NCBI RefSeq assembly: GCF_013433315.1
Contig: NZ_WXVV01000012.1
Location: 149,031 to 213,030 of the forward strand
Origin: Pseudomonas crudilactis
Lineage (GTDB): Bacteria; Pseudomonadota; Gammaproteobacteria; Pseudomonadales; Pseudomonadaceae
Direction: 5' to 3'
Length of the DNA stretch: 64,000 bases
Part shown: in pieces, positions 54,036-62,897 of the stretch
How the letters are laid out: each line of letters starts with the position of its first letter
Position numbering within the stretch: position 1 is the stretch's first letter
Program-made: the position numbers and the translations under genes
Notes under the pieces: model-generated
Databases searched by the model: none
Seen by the model: only the letters and a program-made list of their open reading frames with translations
Told to the model about the DNA's origin: nothing

Positions 54036-54246
54036 GGCCAAAGTCCGTGTCGATGGGGAATGCACGGTCGGCGCATCCCCTCAGGTCAAAAAAACAACGC
54101 TGCGCAGAGGGTTTCATTGTTGGCCGAGGGCGGGAGGCTGACGAGTTAATCGTTGTTAATTCCATGCTGGAGTCGCGCCCACAGGCCGGTAGATCGCGTA
54201 AAGTGCGTAGCACTTGCGTCTGGCTGGCCTTAAGGAATCCGTGCCC

Positions 54247-55170
54247 ATGAACCGTAACGATCTGCGTCGCGTTGACATGAACCTGTTGGTGATTTTCGAA
54301 GCGCTGATGTTCGAAAAGAACCTGACCCGTGTCGCCGAAAAACTGTTCATGGGCCAGCCGGCCGTCAGCGCTGCTTTGGGGCGGTTGCGCGATCTGTTCG
54401 ACGATCCATTACTGCTGCGCAACGGTCGCGGCATGGAACCGACCGCGCGGGCGCTGGCGATTCTCAAGGAGTTGCAACCGGCGATGGACGTCATCTCCGG
54501 CGCGGTCAGCCGGGCCAAGGAGTTCGAACCGGCGAGCAGTTGTGATGTGTTTCGCATCGGCTTGTCGGACGACGCCGAGTTCGGCCTGTTTCCACCGCTG
54601 CTGCGCCAGCTTCAGCAAGAGGCGCCGGGGATTGTCGTGGTCGTGCGCCGCGCCAATTACTTGTTGATGCCGGCACTGTTGGCCTCTGGGGAAATCTCCG
54701 TCGGCGTCAGTTACACCACTGAATTGCCGGCCAACGCCAAGCGCAAAAAACTGCGCGACATTCCCTGCAAAGTCCTGCGCGGCGATGACCGCCCGGGGCC
54801 GCTGACGCTCGATGAATACTGCGAGCGCCCGCATGCGATGGTGTCGTTCTCCGGCGACTTGAGCGGCAACATCGACATGGACCTGGCCAAGGTCGGCCGT
54901 TCGCGTCGCGTGGTGTTGGGCGTGCCGCAATTCAGCGGCTTGCGCGCGTTGCTCGCCGGCACCGAAATGATCGCCACGGTTCCGGATTACGCCGCGTGTG
55001 CGCTGGTTGAGGGCTGTGCCTTGCGTGCCGAAGATCCACCGTTCCCGATTGATGCGGCGCAATTGTCGATGGCCTGGAGCGGGGTGCATGACAACGACCC
55101 GGCGGAGAAATGGCTGCGCGCGCGGATCAGTCAGTTCATGGCGGCACCGCTGGATATTCCAGCGGTTTAA
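54247..55170 (+). CDS. LysR-family regulator (NodD/SyrM-like)
   Basis: This is a 307-residue product from the ATG at 54247. The winged helix (RRVDMNLLVIFEALMFEKNLTRVAEKLF in consecutive blocks, GQPAVSAALGRLRDLFDDPLLLR) and effector domain resemble the NodD/SyrM-like LysR subgroup. Targets are not evident; it is divergent from the AraC gene. Confidence 0.87.
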   Translation: MNRNDLRRVDMNLLVIFEALMFEKNLTRVAEKLFMGQPAVSAALGRLRDLFDDPLLLRNGRGMEPTARALAILKELQPAMDVISGAVSRAKEFEPASSCDVFRIGLSDDAEFGLFPPLLRQLQQEAPGIVVVVRRANYLLMPALLASGEISVGVSYTTELPANAKRKKLRDIPCKVLRGDDRPGPLTLDEYCERPHAMVSFSGDLSGNIDMDLAKVGRSRRVVLGVPQFSGLRALLAGTEMIATVPDYAACALVEGCALRAEDPPFPIDAAQLSMAWSGVHDNDPAEKWLRARISQFMAAPLDIPAV

Positions 55171-55204
55171 ATCCCTGCGCATATCTCACAAACAACACCA
55201 ATCC

Positions 55205-55300
55205 CCTGTGGGAGCGAGCCTGCTCGCGAAAGCGCTGTGTCATTCAAAGCATTTATCAACTGACCCGACGTCTTCGCGAGCAAGCTCGCTCCCACATTGG
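55205..55300. repeat. REP/BIME pair, left of the DUF6124 gene
   Basis: CTGTGGGAGCGAGCCTGCTC.. is inverted at ~55272-55297. Its inner spacer (GTGTCATTCAAAG..TTTAT..AACTGACCCGACG) is almost the same as that of the pair at 56041. Confidence 0.92.
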
Positions 55301-55382
55301 CTCGGAGTGATCGATGGTTTAAACATCGCCGTTTAAGCAACACCCTCAGACACTCTTTCAGGCTACGCAACCTTGCGCCTTT

Positions 55383-55670
55383 GCCTACAGCTACGCCAGA
55401 ATCCGCCGGCTTGTGCGCTTGTGGTCAGGTCTCTATCGTTTGGTGGTCGCTGAAAACTCAGCGATCGGGTTTAGCGACTCGGACCAAAAAAAGTGCATCA
55501 GCGCTCCATGCTTCGTTGCAGGCTATCGTCTGCACTTCGCTATGGCGGCTGTATGCGGGAGACCTTCGGGTCTACCGGGTTGCCTTTTTACCGGTTCGCT
55601 AACCTGCATACGGTCGCCACCCATCCTGTTTAGCGACAGGACGTGGTGATCCCGGCTCTAAAAAGGAGAT
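55383..55670 (+). promoter_or_regulatory. Long structured 5' leader of the DUF6124 gene
   Basis: Several helices can be read directly. GGTCGCTGA (55445-55453) pairs with TCAGCGATC (55458-55466). GGCGGCTGTATGCGGG (55544-55559) pairs over 16 bp with 55603-55618 and encloses AGACC-TTCG-GGTCT (55560-55573) and an ACCGG/CCGGT hairpin (55574-55595), a three-way junction. CCTG-TTTAGCGA-CAGG follows. The leader runs up to the ribosome binding site AAAAGGAG. It may be a cis-regulatory or independent RNA; I do not recognise a named family. Confidence 0.6.
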
Positions 55671-55675
55671 TCACC

Positions 55676-56035
55676 ATGTTCAAAGTCACGCCCAACCCGC
55701 CAGACATCGACCCCACATCCCCCTACGAATCCATCGATTCCCGAAAGCTCCACGAAGCCGCCGACCGCGCCCTCGACCACTACCTCCTGCCACCCGGCTC
55801 CACACCACCTCCACGCAGAACTCGCGGCATGTATGCGGTAACTGCCGACACCAAAAACGAAGAACTGCTGACCGATGCCAGCGAAACACTCGCCTCGGCC
55901 AAAACCATCGCCCAGGACGTCGCCCACCTGTTGCCCGCGCCGCAGCGCCGGGCGTTGTTGGGAATTGCGCAGTTGATCATGCTCGGTGAGTTGGCGGTGA
56001 ATCGGGTGCTGGATAACCTCGAACCACCGGCCTGA
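55676..56035 (+). CDS. DUF6124-type small Pseudomonas protein
   Basis: This is a 119-residue product from the ATG at 55676 with AAAAGGAG upstream. It starts MFKVTPNPPDIDPTSPYES, followed by KLHEAADRALDHYL, and ends with the LLGIAQLIMLGELAVNRVLD helix, the pattern of a protein family that occurs in many copies in fluorescens-group genomes (DUF6124). Function unknown. The leader-plus-gene unit is framed by two near-identical BIMEs. Confidence 0.75.
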   Translation: MFKVTPNPPDIDPTSPYESIDSRKLHEAADRALDHYLLPPGSTPPPRRTRGMYAVTADTKNEELLTDASETLASAKTIAQDVAHLLPAPQRRALLGIAQLIMLGELAVNRVLDNLEPPA

Positions 56036-56040
56036 ACACA

Positions 56041-56142
56041 CCCCCTGTGGGAGCGAGCTTGCTCGCGAAAGCGGTGTGTCATTCAAAGTATTTATAACTG
56101 ACCCGACGCCTTCGCAAGCAAGCTCGCTCCCACAGGGGGCTG
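56041..56142. repeat. REP/BIME pair, right of the DUF6124 gene
   Basis: CCCCCTGTGGGAGCGAGCTT.. is inverted up to ~56140. It has the same orientation and nearly the same spacer as the pair at 55205, so the two form ~100-bp direct repeats around the gene. Confidence 0.92.
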
Positions 56143-56249
56143 CGGTGTTCCAAGAATTTTGGAATGCCGTAGAACTGAGCACACCCATCCAATTTCCTCC
56201 CGACCATCATTGGCATGATTCCAGCCAATGACATTTCAAGGGTCGGGTC

Positions 56250-56663
56250 ATGAATGCCTCAACAGATGAACGGGCACGCGACATCGGTTTGCTGTTCCTG
56301 CGGGTCAGCGGCGGATTGTTCCTGCTGTGGGTGCACGGCTTGCCCAAGCTGCTGGATTTCACCGCGCAACTGCAACTGATCGAAGACCCGTTCCACCTCG
56401 GATCTCACCTCACCTTGATTCTGGCGATCTTCGCCGAAGTGCTCTGTCCGCTACTGATCGTCGCCGGGTTACTGGCGCGATTGGCCTGCGTGCCTATTCT
56501 CTTTGTGCTGCTGGTGGCGCTGCTGGTCGTGCATCCGCAATGGAGTGTGGCCGAAGGGCAGTTCGGCTGGTTGCTGCTGATCCTGTTTACCACCGTGTTG
56601 ATCGCCGGGCCGGGACGGCTGGCGATTTCTGTTCGTTTGCCCGGAGTGTTGCGTTATGCCTGA
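56250..56663 (+). CDS. DoxX-family membrane protein
   Basis: This 137-residue protein has four predicted membrane helices and the DoxX start GLLFLRVSGGLFLLWVHGLPKL. Members are poorly defined quinol- or redox-related inner-membrane proteins. It overlaps the following gene by 8 bases, the first pair of a plus-strand operon with the monooxygenase, amidohydrolase and isochorismatase-type genes. Confidence 0.87.
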   Translation: MNASTDERARDIGLLFLRVSGGLFLLWVHGLPKLLDFTAQLQLIEDPFHLGSHLTLILAIFAEVLCPLLIVAGLLARLACVPILFVLLVALLVVHPQWSVAEGQFGWLLLILFTTVLIAGPGRLAISVRLPGVLRYA

Positions 56664-57282
56664 AGTCCTCAATCCACAGTCACCGGGGGCCGATGAGACG
56701 GTCACATTGATCATCAAACACCGGGTCAAGGCCGGTTTCGAGTCGGCGTACGAGGCCTGGCTGCGCAATATCGTCCGCGTGGCGGGGCAGCGTGAAGGCC
56801 ATCTGGGCGTGGACGTGGTGCGCGGCAAGCGCGGCCGTCTCGACTTCTACACCTGCGTGCTGCGCTTCAGCACCACCGAGGCGATGCAAGGCTGGCTGGA
56901 ATCGCCGCAGCGTCAGGCACTGGTCGCCGAAGCCGCGCCAATGCTGGCTGATGGCGATCAGACGGAAGTCGCGCCGATCAAGGAATTCTGGTTTACCCCA
57001 CTGGCCGATGCCGCTTCGCCGCCGCCGCGCTGGAAGCAAGCAGTGGTCACGCTGCTGGTGATTCTGCCGCACACCTTGCTCGTGCCGTTGATCTGGGGGC
57101 CGCTGCTGGCGCTGCATCCGCTTCTTTCCAACTACTTGGTCGCCACGTTCCTGATCACCCTGACCATCGTCCTGTCGGTGGTGTACGTGGTGATGCCGCC
57201 GGTCACCCGTTTGTTTACGCCGTGGCTCGAAGCCAGCCAGACCCATGAACACCTCGATTCCCAAGAAACCTCGCCACGCTGA
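56656..57282 (+). CDS. ABM-domain monooxygenase-like protein with membrane tail
   Basis: This 208-residue protein has an N-terminal antibiotic-biosynthesis-monooxygenase fold (~12-105; HRVKAGFESAYEAWLRNI, GHLGVDVVRG) and two C-terminal membrane helices (~130-185). ABM proteins with such tails are common but their substrates are unknown. Translationally coupled to the DoxX gene. Confidence 0.83.
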   Translation: MPEVLNPQSPGADETVTLIIKHRVKAGFESAYEAWLRNIVRVAGQREGHLGVDVVRGKRGRLDFYTCVLRFSTTEAMQGWLESPQRQALVAEAAPMLADGDQTEVAPIKEFWFTPLADAASPPPRWKQAVVTLLVILPHTLLVPLIWGPLLALHPLLSNYLVATFLITLTIVLSVVYVVMPPVTRLFTPWLEASQTHEHLDSQETSPR

Positions 57283-57325
57283 GCGCGCGGGGTTTGCTCC
57301 TTTTCACTTTGCTTGAGGAACTGCG

Positions 57326-59164
57326 ATGAGCGCCGATCTGATTCTGTTCAATGGTCAATTTCACACCGTTGACCGCACCAAACCGCTGGCCAGTGCCGTG
57401 GCAATCACCGATGGCCGCTTCGTGGTCGTTGGCAACGATAATCAAGCGATGGCCCTGCGCGGGCCGAACACGCAAGTGGTCGATATGCACGGCCGCTGCG
57501 TGATCCCAGGTCTCAACGACTCGCACTTGCACTTGATTCGTGGCGGATTGAACTACAACCTCGAATTGCGTTGGGAAGGCGTACCGTCGCTGGCCGACGC
57601 GCTGCGCATGCTCAAGGATCAGGCCGACCGCACGCCGACCCCGCAATGGGTGCGCGTGGTCGGTGGCTGGAACGAATTCCAGTTCGCCGAAAAACGCATG
57701 CCGACTCTGGAAGAAATCAATCAGGCCGCGCCGGACACCCCGGTGTTTATCCTGCACCTGTATGACCGCGCGTTGCTCAACCGCGCTGCGCTGCGTGTGG
57801 CCGGTTACACCCGCGACACGCCGAACCCGCCGGGTGGCGAGATCGTCCGCGATAGCAACGGCAACCCGACCGGCATGCTGGTTGCGCGGCCGAACGCGAT
57901 GATTCTCTACTCGACGCTGGCCAAGGGGCCGAAGCTGCCGCTGGAATATCAGGTCAACTCGACCCGCCAGTTCATGCGCGAACTCAATCGCCTCGGCCTG
58001 ACCAGTGCGATCGATGCCGGCGGCGGTTTCCAGAACTACCCAGACGATTATCAAGTGATCGAGCAACTGGCCAAAGACGACCAGTTGACCGTGCGCATCG
58101 CCTACAACCTGTTCACCCAGAAACCGAAAGAAGAGCTGAGCGATTTCCAGAACTGGACCGGCAGCGTCAAGTTGCATCAGGGCGACGACTTCCTGCGCCA
58201 CAACGGCGCCGGCGAGATGCTGGTGTTTTCGGCGGCGGACTTTGAAGACTTCCTCGAACCACGCCCGGACCTGCCGCAGACCATGGAAGAAGAGCTGGAA
58301 CCGGTGGTGCGCCACTTGGTCGAGCAACGCTGGCCGTTCCGCTTGCACGCGACTTACAACGAATCGATCAGCCGCATGCTCGACGTGTTCGAGAAGGTCA
58401 ATCGCGACATTCCGTTCAACGGTCTGCCGTGGTTCTTCGACCACGCCGAAACCATCACCCCGCAAAACATCGAGCGGGTGAAAGCGCTGGGCGGCGGCAT
58501 CGCGATTCAGGATCGCATGGCGTTCCAGGGCGAGTACTTCGTCGACCGCTACGGCAAGCAAGCCGCCGAAGCCACCCCACCGATCAAACGCATGCTCGCC
58601 GAAGGTGTGCCGGTCGGCGCCGGCACCGATGCCACGCGGGTCTCCAGCTACAACCCGTGGACTTCGCTGTACTGGATGGTCAGCGGCCGCACCGTCGGTG
58701 GTCTGGCCTTGTACGAAGAAGGTTTGCCGCGCACCACCGCGCTTGAATTGTTCACCCACGGCAGCGCCTGGTTCTCCTCGGAGCAGGGCAAGAAAGGCCA
58801 GATCAAGGTCGGCCAATTGGCGGATCTGGCGGCGCTGAGCGCGGATTTCTTCCATGTTGAAGAAGAAGCGATCAAGTGGATCGAGTCGGTCATGACCGTG
58901 GTCGGCGGCAAGATTGTTTACGCCGCTGGCGACTTCGAAGACCTCGGCCCACGCTCGATTCCAGTGCTGCCGGACTGGTCGCCGGTGGTCAAAGTCCCGG
59001 GCCACTGGCGGCCGAATTCGCCGTTGCAGGCGCAGGTTCACCAGTGCAGCGGGCCATGCGCGGTGCATACGCACAGCCACGAAAAGGCGCGGATGTCGAA
59101 CGCGCCGGTCAGCGACTTCGCCGGTTTCTGGGGCGCGTTTGGCTGCTCCTGCTTCGCTTTCTGA
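57326..59164 (+). CDS. Amidohydrolase, YtcJ-like (metal-dependent)
   Basis: This 612-residue TIM-barrel enzyme starts at the ATG at 57326 (GAGGA upstream). It has the HxH-type site NDSHLHLI (~70-77), His in FRLHATYNE and WFFDHAET, and the late Asp in GAGTDATRVS. YtcJ-like members hydrolyse amides or similar bonds of small substrates. The C-terminus has an extra Cys/His-rich tail (HQCSGPCAVHTHSHEK and a final FGCSCFAF) that could bind metal. It is probably in one pathway with the next gene. Confidence 0.85.
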   Translation: MSADLILFNGQFHTVDRTKPLASAVAITDGRFVVVGNDNQAMALRGPNTQVVDMHGRCVIPGLNDSHLHLIRGGLNYNLELRWEGVPSLADALRMLKDQADRTPTPQWVRVVGGWNEFQFAEKRMPTLEEINQAAPDTPVFILHLYDRALLNRAALRVAGYTRDTPNPPGGEIVRDSNGNPTGMLVARPNAMILYSTLAKGPKLPLEYQVNSTRQFMRELNRLGLTSAIDAGGGFQNYPDDYQVIEQLAKDDQLTVRIAYNLFTQKPKEELSDFQNWTGSVKLHQGDDFLRHNGAGEMLVFSAADFEDFLEPRPDLPQTMEEELEPVVRHLVEQRWPFRLHATYNESISRMLDVFEKVNRDIPFNGLPWFFDHAETITPQNIERVKALGGGIAIQDRMAFQGEYFVDRYGKQAAEATPPIKRMLAEGVPVGAGTDATRVSSYNPWTSLYWMVSGRTVGGLALYEEGLPRTTALELFTHGSAWFSSEQGKKGQIKVGQLADLAALSADFFHVEEEAIKWIESVMTVVGGKIVYAAGDFEDLGPRSIPVLPDWSPVVKVPGHWRPNSPLQAQVHQCSGPCAVHTHSHEKARMSNAPVSDFAGFWGAFGCSCFAF

Positions 59165-59234
59165 TTTCCCCTGAAGCGCCGGCCATCCGGTCGGCGCTCT
59201 ACGCTTCATCCATCCGTCCATCAGGAGTTTTCCC

Positions 59235-59858
59235 ATGAGCGTTCCTTACACACGTCTGAACAAAGATGATGCGGTTGTATTGTTGGTCGATCACCAGACC
59301 GGTCTGATCTCGCTGGTCCAGGATTTCACCCCGAACGAATTCAAGAACAACGTGCTGGCGCTGGGCGACATCGCCAAGTTTTTCAAGCTGCCAACCATCC
59401 TCACCACCAGTTTTGACGCAGGTCCCAACGGCCCGATCGTGCCTGAACTGCGCGAGCAGTTCCCGGATGCGCCGTTCATTCAGCGCCCGGGCCAGATCAA
59501 TGCCTGGGACAACGAAGACTTCGTTAAAGCGATCAAGGCGACCGGTCGCAAGCAACTGATCATCGCCGGTGTGGTGACGGATGTTTGCGTGGCGTTCCCA
59601 ACCCTGTCGGCGATTGCTGAAGGCTACGAAGTGTTTGTGGTGACGGATTCGTCGGGCACCTTCAACACCACCGTGCAACAAGCGGCGTGGGCGCGGATGT
59701 CGGCGGCGGGTGCCCACCTGCTGAACTGGTTCTCGGTGGCGTGCGAGCTGCAGGGCGACTGGCGCAATGACATGGAAGGGTTGGCGCATTTGCTGTCGGA
59801 GCGTCTGCCTAACTATCGCAATTTGATCAACAGCTATACCAAGTTCACTGCCAAGTAA
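59235..59858 (+). CDS. Isochorismatase-like cysteine hydrolase (YcaC type)
   Basis: This 207-residue protein has Asp in LLVDHQTGLI (~18), Lys or equivalent in the middle, and the nucleophile Cys in IIAGVVTDVCVAFP (~117), with the cis-peptide Val-Val before it. It fits the YcaC-like hydrolases of octameric form. It follows the amidohydrolase by 70 bases; a shared amide-degradation role is plausible. Confidence 0.87.
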   Translation: MSVPYTRLNKDDAVVLLVDHQTGLISLVQDFTPNEFKNNVLALGDIAKFFKLPTILTTSFDAGPNGPIVPELREQFPDAPFIQRPGQINAWDNEDFVKAIKATGRKQLIIAGVVTDVCVAFPTLSAIAEGYEVFVVTDSSGTFNTTVQQAAWARMSAAGAHLLNWFSVACELQGDWRNDMEGLAHLLSERLPNYRNLINSYTKFTAK

Positions 59859-59880
59859 TTCGGTGTGAGTTTGAAAAGCC

Positions 59881-60149
59881 CCTCACCCTAACCCTCTCCC
59901 GGAGGGAGAGGGGACTGACCGAGGGGCTCTTTCGAGGTACGCCGACTTGCGATACCGAGCCGAACTTCAGTTTTGAACAGCTTGAAGATTGGCTCCCTTT
60001 CCCTTCGAGGTTTTGGGGAGAGGGGACTGACCGAGGGGCTCTTTCGAGGTACGCCGACGTGCAATACCGAGCCGAACTGAGGTTCTGGATTGTATGCGGT
60101 CTGCTCCCTTTCCCCCTCGCCCCCTTGGGGGAGAGGGCTGGGGTGAGGG
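59881..60149. repeat. Repeat element with inverted ends and an internal 63-base direct repeat
   Basis: The ends CCCCTCACCCTAACCCTCTC.. (59881-59902) and GGGAGAGGGCTGGGGTGAGGGG (60128-60149) are imperfect inverted repeats. Inside, a 63-base unit (GGGAGAGGGGACTGACCGAG..GCCGAACT) occurs twice, at 59906-59968 and 60016-60078, with few differences. It has no coding potential and fills the gap between two convergent genes. Confidence 0.75.
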
Positions 60150-60177
60150 GGAGGCTTTTGATCTTGATCTTGCCGCT

Positions 60178-61605
60178 TCAACGCTTCTGCAACCACCCCA
60201 AAAACCCACCTTTCCTCACCTCCACCGGTTTGCCCATCAACGCGAGGCGACTGTTCTGCTGACGCACCGCCTGCAACTTGTTCAACGCCCGACCCACCTC
60301 CGTGCGCTGTTCCATGCACTCACGAGTCAGGCTCTTGTCGAGACGATAAATGATGCTCGACGTCAACGCCGTGAACGTCGCCTGCGACGGTGTATCCGCG
60401 AGAATGCTCTGTTCACCCATGACCTCACTCGGCCCCATCCGCCCGGCCTCGACCTTGCTGTCGCCATCCACCACGGTCGCACTGACCACCCCAGTGGCAA
60501 TGACAAACAGACTGTCCGGCACCTCGTCCAGCTCCAGCACCACCTGGCCCGCCGCATACTGCTGCGCAACCATCGATTCGGCGAGGCGATCACGCTCCTC
60601 ACTGCTCAGCGAGCGGAAGATTTTCACTTCATCGAGCAATGCGCGGGCGCGGGTCGACGGTTCGATCACGCCGTCCGGATGCCGCGAGATTCCCGCCGCT
60701 TCGAGATGCCGGTGAGCGAGGTCGAACAGCTGATTGCGTACTTCGCTTTTTTTGCCCAGCTCGGCGATGAACCCGCTGGCGACGTATTCCGACATGGTTT
60801 CGCCGGCCTCTTTCAGCACGGCTTTTGGCGCCGGGCTGAGAAGAAGAGAGCTGCTGCCCTGCAAGGTGCGATCAAGCGCATCAAGTACCCGACGTGGGCG
60901 GATGTGATTCGGCACTTGAATGCTGATCGACACGCCGTGCATGTTGTTCGGGCGACTGAGGTTGACGATTTTCGCCTTGGCCGCCACCGAGTTCGGCACC
61001 ACGGCCATGGTCCCGGCGCTGGTCAGCAGGTGCGTGGCGCGCCAATCGATGTCGAAGACCTTGCCTTCGACGCCGTCGATCACCACGAAATCATCCACCT
61101 GGTACGGCTTGGTGGTGTTGAGCACGATCCCGGAAAACACATCGGCCAAGGTGCTTTGCAACGCCAGACCGACAACGATGGCCACCACGCCGGAGGTCGC
61201 CAGCAAACCTTTTACCGGCAGCTCCAGCACGTAACCGGCCGCGGCGACGGTAGCCACCAGAAACACCAATGCGCCGATCACGTCTTGCAGCAAACGACCG
61301 CTATGGCCGATGCGGCGCATCAGTGCCAAACCGATGACTTCAGTCAGCACTCGCGCCGCGTACAGCCACCAGAGAATCCCCAACGCCGTCGCACCCAACT
61401 GCGCCACGCGGTCATCGGTAAATTGCGGTGCCTGCAACGGACTGACGCCGGCGTTGATCACCAGCGCCGTGAACGCCAGAAACAGCACCAGCCGCACACC
61501 GACTCTCGGAGCGCGATGGGTGAAGGGCGAGAAGTGCCAGAGCACGGCGTCGAGCAGCAGCAGGGCGGCGCTCCAGGACAACAGGTGGGTGTAGAAAAGG
61601 GTCAT
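60178..61605 (-). CDS. MscS-type mechanosensitive channel with cyclic-nucleotide-binding domain
   Basis: This 475-residue protein has four N-terminal membrane helices, the pore helix TSGVVAIVVGLALQSTLADVFSG (in consecutive blocks, ~145-167) and the MscS beta domain (DDFVVIDGVEGKVFDIDWRATHL). A C-terminal cNMP-binding domain (~335-440) contains MGEQSILADTPSQATFTAL, the phosphate-binding cassette. Such channels open on turgor or ligand change. It sits in the inner membrane. Confidence 0.92.
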   Translation of the reverse strand: MTLFYTHLLSWSAALLLLDAVLWHFSPFTHRAPRVGVRLVLFLAFTALVINAGVSPLQAPQFTDDRVAQLGATALGILWWLYAARVLTEVIGLALMRRIGHSGRLLQDVIGALVFLVATVAAAGYVLELPVKGLLATSGVVAIVVGLALQSTLADVFSGIVLNTTKPYQVDDFVVIDGVEGKVFDIDWRATHLLTSAGTMAVVPNSVAAKAKIVNLSRPNNMHGVSISIQVPNHIRPRRVLDALDRTLQGSSSLLLSPAPKAVLKEAGETMSEYVASGFIAELGKKSEVRNQLFDLAHRHLEAAGISRHPDGVIEPSTRARALLDEVKIFRSLSSEERDRLAESMVAQQYAAGQVVLELDEVPDSLFVIATGVVSATVVDGDSKVEAGRMGPSEVMGEQSILADTPSQATFTALTSSIIYRLDKSLTRECMEQRTEVGRALNKLQAVRQQNSRLALMGKPVEVRKGGFLGWLQKR

Positions 61606-61632
61606 GACCGAAGCTCCGAAGTGTCTGCCAAT

Positions 61633-61709
61633 AAAAAGATCGCAGCCTGCGGCGGCTCCTACAGAAGAACGTATTCCAATGTAGGAGCTGCCGAAGGCTG
61701 CGATCTTTT
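61633..61709. repeat. REP pair, GTAGGAGCTGCCGAAGG type
   Basis: AAAAGATCGCAGCCTGCGGC.. (61633-61661) is inverted at 61681-61709. It is the same family as the pair inside the hxc operon and may serve as a terminator for the esterase gene. Confidence 0.92.
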
Positions 61710-61713
61710 GCCG

Positions 61714-62736
61714 TTATGGATTCAGATGGGTTTTCAGCTCAGCCGCCGCCTGACGCACCGCCGCCTTCACCTCAGGAATCTGACTCAGCGGATTGAGCAG
61801 GCCAAAGTCATGAATCATCCCGTTGTAACGCACCGAGGTTACCGCCACGCCGGCCGCATCGAGGTGCCGCGCATAGCCTTCGCCTTCGTCACGCAGCACG
61901 TCGAATTCGGCGGTCTGCACCAGTGCGGCAGGCAGGCCTTTGAGCTGTTCGGTGCTGGCGTTGAGCGGCGAGGCATGGATCTGCGCACGCTCGGCCGGGT
62001 TGGTGGTGTAGTTGTCCCAGAACCACTGCATCATGCCTTTGGTGAGGAAATGGCCCTCGGCGAATTGCTGGTACGAACCGTCGTCGAACTGCGCGTTGGT
62101 CACCGGCCACATCAGCAACTGGAAGCGCAGGGCCGGGGCTTTCTGTTCCTTGGCCATCAGCGCGACGACCGCCGCCATGTTGCCGCCGACGCTGTTGCCG
62201 GCCACCGCCAGGCGCTTGCCGTCGACACCGATATCTTTGCCGTGCTCTGCCACCCATTTGGTTGCGGCGTAGGCCTGGTTGATTGCGGTCGGGTACTGCG
62301 CTTCCGGCGACGGCGTGTAATCGACGTACACCGCGACGGCGCCCGAACCCACTACCAAGTCGCGAATCAAGCGCTGGTGCGTCGGGTAATCCCCCAGCAC
62401 CCAGCCGCCACCGTGGAAGAACATGAACACCGGCAACTCGCCTTTGACCTTGGCCGGACGCACCACTTTCAGGTTGATGGTCTGGCCATCGACCTTGACC
62501 GTCTTGTCGCTGACTTCAACACCGGACAAGTCCACATTCACCGAAGCTTGCGCGCCGGTCAGTACCGCACGAGCGTCTTTCGGGCTCAGTTGCTCCAGCG
62601 GTTTGCCACCGCCGGCGGCGAGGGCGTCGAGGAAGGCTTGGGTGTTGTGTTCAACGCCGCTGCTTTCAGCGGCGAAAGCGTTGCCGATGGACAGGGCGAG
62701 GAGGGAAGCGGTGAGGGTTTTCTTGACGATGTTCAT
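61714..62736 (-). CDS. Secreted esterase of the hormone-sensitive-lipase type
   Basis: From the ATG at 62736 this makes 340 residues. A signal peptide (cut near AFA, ~residue 21) directs it to the periplasm or outside. The catalytic site is complete: oxyanion HGGGW (~115), nucleophile GNSVGGN (Ser ~187), Asp in AEFDVLRDEG and His in MIHDFG. HSL-type carboxylesterases act on short acyl esters. Divergent LysR regulator 161 bases away is the likely control. Confidence 0.9.
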   Translation of the reverse strand: MNIVKKTLTASLLALSIGNAFAAESSGVEHNTQAFLDALAAGGGKPLEQLSPKDARAVLTGAQASVNVDLSGVEVSDKTVKVDGQTINLKVVRPAKVKGELPVFMFFHGGGWVLGDYPTHQRLIRDLVVGSGAVAVYVDYTPSPEAQYPTAINQAYAATKWVAEHGKDIGVDGKRLAVAGNSVGGNMAAVVALMAKEQKAPALRFQLLMWPVTNAQFDDGSYQQFAEGHFLTKGMMQWFWDNYTTNPAERAQIHASPLNASTEQLKGLPAALVQTAEFDVLRDEGEGYARHLDAAGVAVTSVRYNGMIHDFGLLNPLSQIPEVKAAVRQAAAELKTHLNP

Positions 62737-62897
62737 GGTGGAAATCCTTTTGAATGTTTTTGAATTTTTATGCCTGGGTTGCGGGCTGCTGTGGCGCTGG
62801 GGTTCAGGCCTCAGCAACACCGTGAGCACAGATTAATGAGCTGCTCGAAAGTGAAAAAGCGGCTATAAAGCGTTTAACTGTCCACCAGAGAGTGACA

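Noticed and set aside
57215..59236. A 673-codon open frame on the minus strand
   Set aside because: It is opposite the amidohydrolase gene, which has full active-site motifs; composition is that of a shadow.
60094..62763. An 889-codon open frame on the plus strand
   Set aside because: It is antisense to the MscS/cNMP channel and the esterase, both of which have complete motifs. Its translation is low-complexity His/Arg/Gln-rich, typical of shadow frames in high-GC DNA.
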